Source of the DNA: Bacillota bacterium
Lineage (GTDB): Bacteria; Bacillota; Clostridia; Lachnospirales; Lachnospiraceae
DNA length: 19,746 nt
Assembly: GCA_023428655.1 (NCBI GenBank)
Contig: JAEYXC010000220.1
Span: 1 to 19,746, forward strand
Reading direction: 5' to 3'
Shown here: positions 1 to 6,484 of the stretch, piece by piece
How the letters are laid out: every line of letters begins with the position of its first letter
How positions within the stretch are numbered: position 1 is the stretch's first letter
Program-made: the position numbers and the translations under genes
Notes under the pieces: generated by a model
Databases searched by the model: none
The model's input: only the letters and a program-made list of their open reading frames with translations
Told to the model about the DNA's origin: nothing

Positions 1-69
1 ATGTGTAACTATGAAGGTAATATGCGCCCTTTCGCAATGAATGCTTTTCATTGTAGAATGAAATTTATA

Positions 70-123
70 TCACAACACTTCTTGATAAAAAATTCTGATA
101 TGGTAAACTAGTATTTGTTGTGA
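70..123. repeat. Inverted repeat upstream of the DUF4317 gene
   Basis: The 8-bp arms TCACAACA (70-77) and TGTTGTGA (116-123) are exact reverse complements separated by 38 bp. They lie about 100 bp before the DUF4317 start. They could be an operator pair or the base of a weak hairpin; no T-run follows, so a terminator is unlikely. Chance occurrence is possible in AT-rich DNA. Nothing else recognisable was seen in bases 1-224. Confidence 0.25.
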
Positions 124-224
124 AATAAATCAAAATTAATAAGTCAATGTTTGCTATATTGTTATGAGTGAATAAGGATAACGGATTACGTTAAAATGAA
201 AGGATATGAGGAGAGGTTAATACT

Positions 225-1358
225 ATGATCAATAGTGAGATTTTAGAGATCAGAAAACAGATGAAGCATGAAAACTGCTCTATTACGAAGGTAAGCGGTT
301 GCTATGTGGATGGAGAGAAGACAATTAAGACGAAGTTTACCGAATCCTTTTTGTGTTTACCGGAGGAGGAGACCTTCAAATATTTTGAGATTTTTAAGAA
401 GACCTTATCCGGAACCATCGGTAAGAATTTAATTAATATGGAATTTCCGTTGGAGACGGAGTTTAATGGAGGTACCCAGGAGTTCTTGTTAAAGCTTCGG
501 GATAGTGAGCTGAAGGATGAGGCTTTATTGGAGGAATTCTATAATAAGATCATACAGGTCTATGATTATCCAAGCAATTATCTGATATTGATTGTTTATG
601 CCGCTTATGATGTTCCCGGGAAAACCAATGATAGAATTATGATGGAGGACGCCTCCGATGAAGTATATCGTTACATACTCTGTTCAATCTGCCCGGTTAA
701 TCTCTCAAAACCGGGATTAAGCTATCATGAGGAGCTGAACCAGATTGGTAAGAGAATTCAGGATTGGGTGGTTGGGATGCCCAATAATGGGTTCCTATTC
801 CCGGCCTTTAATGACCGTAGTACGGATCTTCACAGTGTACTATACTATTCCAAGGATTCAGAGGAGCTGCACAGTGATTTTGCGAAGGAGCTACTTGGCT
901 GTGAGGTACCAATGTCAGCCGGTGGTCAGAAGGAGACCTTCCAGACCCTCATCAGGGAGACCTTAGGGGAAGAATGTGAGTATGAGATCGTTCGTAATAT
1001 TCATGAGAAGTTAAATGATATTCTGGAGGAGCATAAGCTGAAGGAAATTCCCGAACCACTTACCTTAGATAAGACGGAAGTGAAGAGTATATTTGCGGAA
1101 AGCGGAGTAGAGGAAGAGAAGCTCGTAGAATTTGATAAGAATTACGAGAAAATGACCGGAGACAACACAACGCTGATGGCTGCTAATGTGGTAAACACTC
1201 GTGTATTCGAGGTTAAGACTCCGGATGTGGTTGTAAAAGTGAATCCGGAGCGGGTGGATCTTGTTCAGACCAAGCTGGTGGATGGACGGAAATGCTTGGT
1301 CATTGAGATAACGGATCAGGTTGAGGTTAACGGTATTCTTGTAAAGCCAACCATATAA
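225..1358 (+). CDS. DUF4317 family protein (function unknown)
   Basis: A 377-residue soluble protein with no signal peptide or membrane segment. I recognise it as DUF4317, a conserved clostridial family of unknown function, from its N-terminus (MINSEILEIRKQMKHENCSI), the aromatic central region around YPSNYLILIVYAAYDVP (residues about 122-138), and the acidic Glu/Lys-rich C-terminal half. The start is supported by a purine-rich GAGGAGAGG ribosome binding site about 8 nt before ATG. The protein is likely cytosolic. The gene stands alone and converges on the alkyltransferase gene with a one-base gap (stop ends 1358, opposite stop begins 1360), and no hairpin separates them, so read-through antisense is possible. 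I do not assign a biochemical role. Confidence 0.88.
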   Translation: MINSEILEIRKQMKHENCSITKVSGCYVDGEKTIKTKFTESFLCLPEEETFKYFEIFKKTLSGTIGKNLINMEFPLETEFNGGTQEFLLKLRDSELKDEALLEEFYNKIIQVYDYPSNYLILIVYAAYDVPGKTNDRIMMEDASDEVYRYILCSICPVNLSKPGLSYHEELNQIGKRIQDWVVGMPNNGFLFPAFNDRSTDLHSVLYYSKDSEELHSDFAKELLGCEVPMSAGGQKETFQTLIRETLGEECEYEIVRNIHEKLNDILEEHKLKEIPEPLTLDKTEVKSIFAESGVEEEKLVEFDKNYEKMTGDNTTLMAANVVNTRVFEVKTPDVVVKVNPERVDLVQTKLVDGRKCLVIEITDQVEVNGILVKPTI

Positions 1359-1359
1359 T

Positions 1360-1683
1360 TCAGGAATTCCAATGGACAAGATGTTTGGCCATGTCGATGT
1401 TGCCGTTCTCCAGGAAGGTAATTCCCTCCTGTGAAAGTAATCGGTGTTGATTGCCTTCCCCAAAGATTGCAGCAGGGGATAGTCTACCGTCCTTGTTCAC
1501 TACACGGTGACAGGGGAGATTACGGTCAGCCGGTGCATTATTCATGGCATAGCCTACGATTCGAGCTGCCCTGGGATTACCGAGCATCGTGGCGATCATT
1601 CCATAGGTCATAACAGAACCCTCCGGGATACTACTGACAATGTTATAGACCTCTTCAAAAAAGCCTTCATTTGATGCGCGCAT
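1360..1683 (-). CDS. MGMT-family (Ada/Ogt-like) DNA alkyltransferase, short single-domain form
   Basis: A 107-residue protein matching the C-terminal DNA-binding/alkyl-transfer domain of O6-methylguanine-DNA methyltransferase. Visible features are the helix-turn-helix with RAARIVGYAM (Arg finger R41) and the active-site loop NLPCHRVV with Cys58. Family knowledge: this Cys accepts the alkyl group, whereas the alkyltransferase-like proteins (ATL, YbaZ type) of similar size usually carry Trp there. This one keeps Cys but lacks the N-terminal domain of Ogt/Ada, so it may be a minimal suicide transferase. The start at 1683 is chosen because AAGGAG lies 10 nt upstream; an in-frame ATG at 1758 would add 25 residues with no family similarity. 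It is convergent with the DUF4317 gene and divergent from the chromate transporter pair. Confidence 0.88.
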   Translation of the reverse strand: MRASNEGFFEEVYNIVSSIPEGSVMTYGMIATMLGNPRAARIVGYAMNNAPADRNLPCHRVVNKDGRLSPAAIFGEGNQHRLLSQEGITFLENGNIDMAKHLVHWNS

Positions 1684-1800
1684 GACGAAAGTTCTCCTTT
1701 TCCATATATGATTAAATCTAATATACCGTGATATTAGCATAAAATCAAGATTGAACAAAGAATGGAATAGGATTTACGATATCGATAAATATTGCCGAAA

Positions 1801-1829
1801 TTGAGAATGCTATGAAATGGTATTATGAT
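1801..1829 (+). promoter_or_regulatory. Candidate sigma-A promoter for the chromate transporter pair
   Basis: TTGAGA (1801-1806), a 17-bp spacer and TATGAT (1824-1829) lie just upstream of the first transporter ATG at 1853. A start near 1836 would leave a short leader holding the AGGAG ribosome binding site. Spacing is ideal and each hexamer has at least four consensus matches. This is a motif call only. Confidence 0.45.
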
Positions 1830-1852
1830 TTTGGAGAATAGGAGCAAGGATT

Positions 1853-2425
1853 ATGAAGAAGGATTTGAAATTTTATCTTAAGCTTTTTGCATCAACCTTT
1901 TATTTGAGTGCCTTCACCTTTGGGGGAGGGTATGTCATCATATCCTTAATGAGAAAGAAGTTTGTTGACCAATATAAATGGATTGAAGAAAATGAGATGC
2001 TGGATCTTACAGCCATCGCCCAGTCCACACCGGGAGCAATTGCGGTAAACGCTTCCATTTTGATCGGCTATCGTATGGCCGGTGTTCCAGGAGCACTATT
2101 GACGGTGTTTGGTACTGTATTACCTCCTCTTATCATATTATCGGTAATTTCAGTAGCTTATACAGCCTTTCGAGACAGTGTGATGGTAGGTTATGCTCTT
2201 CGTGGAATGCAGGCCGGCGTTGCAGCTGTGATCATTGATGTGGTCATTAACATGATATTAAATGTGATAAAGGAAAAAAAGAAATTTCCTATCTTATTAA
2301 TGATCATCGCCTTTGTGGCTGCATTCATTTTTGAAGTCAGTGTAATTATCATCATACTGGTGTGTGGTGTGGTTGGGGCCTTGTCCATCTACCGGAACAA
2401 ACATACATCAGGGGAGGAGGGCTAG
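1853..2425 (+). CDS. Chromate transporter, CHR family, first half-protein
   Basis: A 190-residue integral membrane protein of the short-chain (mono-domain) CHR family. Family motifs are visible: an N-terminal FGGGYVIISLMRKKFV block (about residues 23-38), the QSTPGAIAVNA motif (about 61-71) and GYRMAGVPGALL (about 75-86), followed by hydrophobic segments over roughly 80-180. Family knowledge: bidomain ChrA exports chromate, and in Firmicutes the two halves are often separate adjacent genes whose products are thought to work together. The true substrate need not be chromate. The start follows an AGGAG site. It ends one base before the next gene's ATG and carries that gene's GGGGAGGAGG ribosome binding site within its last codons, which indicates translational coupling. 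Confidence 0.92.
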   Translation: MKKDLKFYLKLFASTFYLSAFTFGGGYVIISLMRKKFVDQYKWIEENEMLDLTAIAQSTPGAIAVNASILIGYRMAGVPGALLTVFGTVLPPLIILSVISVAYTAFRDSVMVGYALRGMQAGVAAVIIDVVINMILNVIKEKKKFPILLMIIAFVAAFIFEVSVIIIILVCGVVGALSIYRNKHTSGEEG

Positions 2426-2426
2426 T

Positions 2427-2993
2427 ATGATCCTAATTACTTTATTTTGGAGCTTCGTTCAGATCGGCTTATTTAGTATTGGTGGTGGATATGCTGCGCT
2501 ACCCTTGATTCAAAATCAGGTGGTGGATACACACAGCTGGCTCACTATGACGGAGTTTGCTGATGTGGTAACCTTGTCACAAATGACGCCGGGACCTATT
2601 GCAATTAACGCTGCATCCTTTATCGGAATCCGGATGGCGGGAATTCCGGGGGCAGTGGTTGCCACCTTGGGCTGCATTACTCCTTCGATTGTCCTTTCCT
2701 TGTTACTGGCATACATTTACTACCGCTACAGAGGACTCACTACCTTTCAGGGAGTGATGAAGGGGTTACGTCCCGCAGTAGTAGCGTTGATCACCTCAGC
2801 CGGAATATCTCTGGTACTATTGGCCTTCTGGAATGGGGAGCCGGTATCTGCGGATCTTACAAAGGTTGATTTACTGTCCGTCGCAATATTTTCAGCCGCA
2901 TTGTTTATACTACGGAAATGGAAGGTAAGTCAGATTGCCATCATGATTGGAGCCGGAGTAATCGGTCTTGTTATTTATCCGCTTCTGTTATAA
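2427..2993 (+). CDS. Chromate transporter, CHR family, second half-protein
   Basis: A 188-residue membrane protein paralogous to its upstream neighbour. It repeats the family motifs: FSIGGGYAALPLI (about residues 14-26), SQMTPGPIAINAASFIG (about 50-66) and GIRMAGIPGAVV. The start at 2427 is preferred over an upstream in-frame ATG because the strong GGGGAGGAGG site at 2411-2420 sits directly before it and family similarity starts here. The two proteins differ in loops and C-terminus (YRNKHTSGEEG against the hydrophobic IGLVIYPLLL), as expected for half-transporters that pair with opposite roles rather than a recent duplication. Cotranscribed with the first half; a possible weak terminator follows. 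Confidence 0.92.
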   Translation: MILITLFWSFVQIGLFSIGGGYAALPLIQNQVVDTHSWLTMTEFADVVTLSQMTPGPIAINAASFIGIRMAGIPGAVVATLGCITPSIVLSLLLAYIYYRYRGLTTFQGVMKGLRPAVVALITSAGISLVLLAFWNGEPVSADLTKVDLLSVAIFSAALFILRKWKVSQIAIMIGAGVIGLVIYPLLL

Positions 2994-3446
2994 CTAATTA
3001 GCTTAATATTACTACTAGGGGTGTTGGTACCGTTTTGGGATCGACTCCCTTTTTTGTGCAATGATTGAAGGGTTAAACAGATGGGATAACGGGGAATTTG
3101 ATCCGTAGTTAATAAATCTGTAATAATTTTTTAAAAAGTTTGTCATAGGAATTCAAGGTGCAACTACATAAAATCGATAGTAATTCAAGTGTGGTAATTG
3201 CTTCGATAATAGAGAGGATAAAGTGGAATTATGCCTTTGAAATCAGGGACTGCAGCGATTTAATAATGAGATAGACCATGAATTAAATGGTAATAATTTT
3301 GGTGAGAAATATCAAATAATATACCAAGACAACCCAAAAACAAGGTAAGACTTGTGATGGAACCCAATATCTTACTGTTGAACCCCTGGGGCCTATGTGT
3401 TACTCTAAGGGAGCAGCAGATAGACACCAGCAAGGAGGTACAAAAA
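2994..3446. other. 453-bp intergenic region ahead of the CAP protein gene
   Basis: No credible gene was found; the mini-ORFs here are under 20 codons and lack ribosome binding sites. It holds a possible short terminator after the transporter pair (3037-3055). Over the last 100 bases there is a leader that can form small stems, such as ACAAG/CTTGT around 3340-3356 and GTAAG (about 3346) with CTTAC (about 3371). No known riboswitch core was recognised. The promoter of the CAP gene is presumably inside, but no clean -35/-10 pair stood out. Confidence 0.5.
3037..3055 (+). terminator. Weak terminator candidate after the chromate transporter pair
   Basis: GGGA (3037-3040) and TCCC (3046-3049) form a four-base-pair stem with a 5-nt loop followed by six T's. 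The stem is short, so termination is uncertain. Its position 45 bp after the stop codon and the T-run are the support. Confidence 0.35.
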
Positions 3447-4535
3447 ATGAAGAAACTTATAGTAGCATCAGTATGTACACTAGGGTTGACACTATTGGGC
3501 GCATTTGGTAATTACCAAAGTTCATTGAATATAACAAATGATCAAAATGCATTAAAAACATCTACAACGGTAGAACAAAACGTTACAAACGCAGATGATC
3601 AGCAGAGTCTTCCTATAACTAATACCGCAGTCATGGGTGCTGTGGCACAAAATAAAGAGAGCAAAGAAGCAAAGACAGTGCAGACTTCTTCGGAGAAAAA
3701 AACAGAAGAAAAGAAGAATAAGAAAAAGAACACCAAGAAGAACACCAAGAAGAATACTAAGAAGAACAATAAGAGCACAAAAGCAACGACGGCTTCAAAG
3801 AGTAACAGCGCTGTGAAGGGTACTGATACCACACAAAGTACTAATAAGACACCGGAATTAACCTATAAGAATATCGATTTATCAGATTGTGATACGGTGA
3901 AAGAGGTAGTTGTTAAGCTTCAGCAGAATGGATGTACTAATATAACAGTAGGTAATATTAACAGCATTTCTTCCTTGAAGGATATTCTTGCTTATATTAA
4001 CCAGAACGGCTCTCAGTCAACAACCAAGCCTACACCGACCGTGAAGCCTACCCCTACTACAAAGCCTACACCGACAACAAAGCCTACCCCTACTACAAAG
4101 CCTACACCGACAACGAAACCTACACCTACTCCCTCAACACCGGACAGTAACTCCTCTGATTTAAGCACCTATGCTAATCAGGTATTACAGTTGGTAAACC
4201 AGGAGAGAGCGAAAGCAGGATTGTCTGCACTTACAACGAACTCCGCTTTACAGAATGCTGCAAATAAGCGAGCACAAGAAACTAAGCAGTCCTTCTCTCA
4301 TACCAGACCGGATGGAAGTAGCTTCAGTACCGTATTAAAGGAATATAATATTTCTTATCGAACAGCAGGTGAGAATATTGCTTATGGACAGAAATCTCCC
4401 CAGGAGGTAGTAACCGGATGGATGAATTCTCCCGGACATAGAGCAAACATCTTAAATGCAAATTACGGTAAGATTGGTATTGGTGTATACAAGTCCAATG
4501 GAGTAATTTATTGGTCCCAGCTATTCACGAATTAA
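3447..4535 (+). CDS. Secreted CAP-domain (SCP/PR-1/YkwD-like) protein with Lys-rich and KPTPTT linkers
   Basis: A 362-residue exported protein. The start at 3447 is set by AAGGAGGT ending 7 nt before ATG and by the signal peptide it exposes (MKKLIVASVCTLGLTLLGAF). An in-frame ATG at 3354 would place 31 extra residues before that peptide. Order: signal peptide (1-25), Thr/Asn-rich segment, strongly basic region with NTKK repeats (about 84-115), a small folded-looking region with DTVKEVVVKLQQNG (about 140-187), a KPTPTT linker of six units (about 194-229), and a C-terminal CAP domain (about 239-362). CAP hallmarks are visible: SHTRPDGSSF, AGENIAYG and SPGHRANIL, giving the conserved His, Glu, His set. 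Family knowledge: bacterial CAP proteins are extracellular and mostly of unknown activity; some are spore-coat or wall associated. The basic region could bind anionic wall polymers (inference). Monocistronic with a strong terminator. Confidence 0.93.
   Translation: MKKLIVASVCTLGLTLLGAFGNYQSSLNITNDQNALKTSTTVEQNVTNADDQQSLPITNTAVMGAVAQNKESKEAKTVQTSSEKKTEEKKNKKKNTKKNTKKNTKKNNKSTKATTASKSNSAVKGTDTTQSTNKTPELTYKNIDLSDCDTVKEVVVKLQQNGCTNITVGNINSISSLKDILAYINQNGSQSTTKPTPTVKPTPTTKPTPTTKPTPTTKPTPTTKPTPTPSTPDSNSSDLSTYANQVLQLVNQERAKAGLSALTTNSALQNAANKRAQETKQSFSHTRPDGSSFSTVLKEYNISYRTAGENIAYGQKSPQEVVTGWMNSPGHRANILNANYGKIGIGVYKSNGVIYWSQLFTN
3729..3773 (+). repeat. 12-nt in-frame tandem repeat encoding NTKK units
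   Basis: Three consecutive 12-nt units of the type AACACCAAGAAG (3729-3740, 3741-3752, 3753-3764, the third with two synonymous changes) are followed by a partial fourth. They encode NTKK repeats in the basic region of the CAP protein. Confidence 0.75.
4026..4133 (+). repeat. 18-nt repeat with 36-nt higher-order period, KPTPTT linker
   Basis: Six in-frame 18-nt units encode KPTPTT-like hexapeptides. Two synonymous versions alternate, AAGCCTACACCGACAACA and AAGCCTACCCCTACTACA, so the DNA has a 36-nt period while the protein has a 6-residue period. The last unit degenerates to KPTPTP. This Thr/Pro linker separates the CAP domain from the rest of the protein. Confidence 0.85.
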
Positions 4536-4584
4536 TTCCTGGTATAGAACACGGATAAAAAGTAAACAGAGCAGTCTATGTGCT

Positions 4585-4626
4585 AAAAGGGAGCATCCAA
4601 AAGAAATAGGGGGTGCTCCCTTTTTT
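4585..4626 (+). terminator. Strong intrinsic terminator after the CAP protein gene
   Basis: A 14-bp stem: AAAAGGGAGCATCC (4585-4598) pairs with GGGTGCTCCCTTTT (4611-4624) with one G-T pair and a 12-nt loop, and the T-run extends to 4626. Position 50 bp after the stop codon fits termination of the CAP transcript. Confidence 0.9.
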
Positions 4627-4731
4627 CTATTTGACAAGAATAAGAACACAAAGCGTACTTTTAATTGTAGCCAAAGGCTATAGTTTCGATTTTTAAGAAG
4701 TCTCAACATATATTCGGTATAGAAACATTTA

Positions 4732-4784
4732 TTGGATATTAGTATCGACCTTATAATATAATGTAATTATAAAGAAGGTCGATA
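4732..4784 (+). promoter_or_regulatory. Promoter of the M15 peptidase gene bracketed by a perfect 10-bp inverted repeat
   Basis: TATCGACCTT (4743-4752) and AAGGTCGATA (4775-4784) are exact reverse complements, 32 bp centre to centre, about three helical turns. Between and partly within them lie overlapping TATAAT hexamers (4752-4757 and 4757-4762). TTGGAT (4732-4737) is the best -35, at non-ideal spacing of 14 or 19 bp. The repeat could be a two-site operator over the -10/+1 region, or a 5' hairpin in the transcript. No other copy of the arm was noticed in the window. Confidence 0.55.
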
Positions 4785-4811
4785 AGGTTACATAATAATA
4801 GGAGAAGGCAT

Positions 4812-5582
4812 ATGGAGGAAAGAATAGAGAGATGTAAAAAGGAAATTATGTGTTATCGAGGTCTGTCATATTATCATGATGACAACGAAATGAGGTATAT
4901 CCTATTCAAGCTATGCCATAGGGAGCTTTCATGGGAAGACGTAATCACTCAGGTGGAAATCGGGCTGGATGATGAATTTTATTTCAAGGTCAAGCCGATA
5001 TCTACGCCGAATCTCCTCACCGTGCTGGTAAATAAATTTCGTCAATTGCCAAGGGATTACATTCCGGGAGATCTAGAGATGATTACTCCAAAATACAATC
5101 AATCAACACTAATCCTTCGTCGTCCGGCTCGAATTCAATTTGAAGAGATGTGTCAAGCGGCGGAAAAAGAGGGTATCCGGTTGAGGGCTATTTCAACCTT
5201 CCGGAGCTATCTCTATCAGAATCAGGTCTATTATAAAAACTGGCTGGATGAGGTCCCTATTGAGAAGTATAGGGCAGAGAGGGATAGGGTCTCTGCTCGT
5301 GCAGGACATAGTGAACATCAGACTGGGCTGGCAGTGGACATTAATGATTTGGAAGAGACCTTCGCAGATACACTCGAGGGACGATGGTTGGCGGAATATG
5401 CTTATCAATATGGCTATGTACTGCGATATCCAAAAGGAAAGGAAGCGATTACCGGATATGCATATGAGCCCTGGCATTTTCGTTATATCGGTATAGAGCT
5501 TGCAGAACAACTTTATCAATCCGGGCTAACCTATGATGAATATTACGTAAGATACCTAGATAGAAGGGAATGCATTGATTAG
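4812..5582 (+). CDS. M15-family (VanY/DdcY-like) D-Ala-D-Ala carboxypeptidase-like protein
   Basis: A 256-residue protein with a C-terminal zinc peptidase domain (about residues 100-245). M15B hallmarks are present: STFRSYLYQ (about 137), AGHSEHQTGLAVDI with predicted zinc ligands H169 and D176, and EPWHFRYIG with catalytic Glu219 and zinc ligand H222. Family knowledge: these enzymes trim the terminal D-Ala from peptidoglycan stem peptides. The first ~90 residues (MEERIERCKKEIMCYRGLSY onward) are not a recognisable signal peptide or membrane anchor and resemble no domain I can name, which is odd for a wall enzyme. The start follows AGGAG about 8 nt upstream, so a missed upstream signal peptide is unlikely. 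It is a single gene with an apparently regulated promoter. Confidence 0.9.
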   Translation: MEERIERCKKEIMCYRGLSYYHDDNEMRYILFKLCHRELSWEDVITQVEIGLDDEFYFKVKPISTPNLLTVLVNKFRQLPRDYIPGDLEMITPKYNQSTLILRRPARIQFEEMCQAAEKEGIRLRAISTFRSYLYQNQVYYKNWLDEVPIEKYRAERDRVSARAGHSEHQTGLAVDINDLEETFADTLEGRWLAEYAYQYGYVLRYPKGKEAITGYAYEPWHFRYIGIELAEQLYQSGLTYDEYYVRYLDRRECID

Positions 5583-5659
5583 AGCAATTATTCGAATGTA
5601 CTGGTATTACTTTTTCTTATATGAATGACATGAGTTGATATTCTACGTACTAGATGGAA

Positions 5660-5715
5660 AGGGGCAGTTGTAAAATTTCAATTACTATATGTGGATTGAA
5701 TTTTTCAACGCCCCT
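5660..5715. terminator. Long hairpin between convergent genes, possible terminator
   Basis: AGGGGC (5660-5665) pairs with GCCCCT (5710-5715), GTTG with CAAC, and AAAATTTCAAT with ATTGAATTTT, giving about 20 pairs broken by single bulges around a ~12-nt loop. The M15 gene ends upstream on plus and the rubrerythrin gene ends at 5729 on minus. Flanking T-runs are poor (a short one on the minus side), so efficient termination is not certain. Confidence 0.5.
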
Positions 5716-5728
5716 ACTAAACAGTCTC

Positions 5729-6271
5729 TTAAATAATTTCTCCCGCATACAATCGATAATATCCTTGAGGAAAGGAGCATACCGGGCAGATTTCGGGTGC
5801 ACACAAACCGCTCAAAATATTACCGCACTGCATGCAAATCCATAGGCTTTCCGTAGGCTTGCAGAAAAGCTCTCCTCGAATCATCCGATCATGTAGAGTC
5901 CGAAATTGAAGATCGTGGTTTAACTCTATATTTGCTACACCGTTAAATAGTGCAGCGATATCATTATATCCTTCATCCCTGGCAATCCGTGCATATTCCC
6001 GAAACAGGCTATTTCCGAGATCGGTCTCCTGATCATAGGAATTTTGCAGATTTTGCTCTGTATTCGGAAGAGTGCCTTCATTCAAGCGCCTCATCCAGAT
6101 TCGTGCATGCTCCTTTTCGTTTCTGGCTGTGGCCTCATATATGGTGGCTATCTCAATATAACCCTCCAGCCTTGCTTGGTCTGCATATATCTCATAGCGG
6201 GTATTTAGCTCAGCTTCAATTTGATAAGCGTTTAATAAATTTTGATAGGTTCTGCTTTGCTGAAAGTCCAT
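5729..6271 (-). CDS. Rubrerythrin-family peroxidase with C-terminal rubredoxin-like domain
   Basis: A 180-residue protein: a ferritin-like four-helix diiron domain (about 1-134) followed by a rubredoxin-like iron site with C146-x2-C149 and C162-x2-C165. Diiron ligands by alignment to the remembered Desulfovibrio vulgaris rubrerythrin: E19, E52, H55, E82, E116 and H119 are all present. The position equivalent to Glu97, the ligand linked to redox-dependent iron movement, is Leu85. Family role: NAD(P)H-linked peroxide reduction in anaerobes. The start at 6271 (MDFQQSRTYQNLLNAYQIEA) matches the family N-terminus and has GGAGG only 3 nt upstream. An ATG pair at 6310 would add 13 residues but has no ribosome binding site. 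Single gene, divergent from the TspO-like gene. Confidence 0.88.
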   Translation of the reverse strand: MDFQQSRTYQNLLNAYQIEAELNTRYEIYADQARLEGYIEIATIYEATARNEKEHARIWMRRLNEGTLPNTEQNLQNSYDQETDLGNSLFREYARIARDEGYNDIAALFNGVANIELNHDLQFRTLHDRMIRGELFCKPTESLWICMQCGNILSGLCAPEICPVCSFPQGYYRLYAGEII

Positions 6272-6484
6272 GGTCCTCCGAATATCACCGATATCATTTT
6301 GTATCATCATATGTCCAAGAGTAAAAGTTTATAACTAAACATTTCATGTGAACAGAGGGAGTAATTGCAAGAAATGCATTTGAAATTCTCCATTTGGAAA
6401 GGGAGTCATTATAGTGCTAATTTACTACAAAAAATAAATATGGAAATTATATCTAGTTTATGTTATAAATAGATTCTAGGACTA

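Noticed and set aside
1..111. 36-codon ORF starting at base 1
   Set aside because: No upstream context, no ribosome binding site visible, unremarkable composition; likely chance or an unrelated remnant.
1853..2993. Frameshifted single chrA gene
   Set aside because: Both halves are complete CHR domains with their own ribosome binding sites and motifs, matching known split short-chain CHR pairs rather than a broken gene.
3061..3108. 15-codon ORF (MIEGLNRWDNGEFDP) after the chromate transporter pair
   Set aside because: Lies just after a possible terminator, with no ribosome binding site; no evidence of coding.
3340..3446. c-di-AMP or c-di-GMP riboswitch before the CAP gene
   Set aside because: The AACCC and GGGG blocks superficially recall ydaO-type cores, but the conserved GGGGTGAA and other core segments are missing, and no GEMM-like motif is present.
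3599..3832. Minus-strand ORF rich in Phe/Leu opposite the CAP gene
   Set aside because: It is the reverse complement of the Lys-rich AAG/AAA repeat, has no ribosome binding site and lies inside a clear gene.
5654..5845. 63-codon plus-strand ORF
   Set aside because: It spans the hairpin between convergent genes and runs antisense into the rubrerythrin gene, with no protein-family features.
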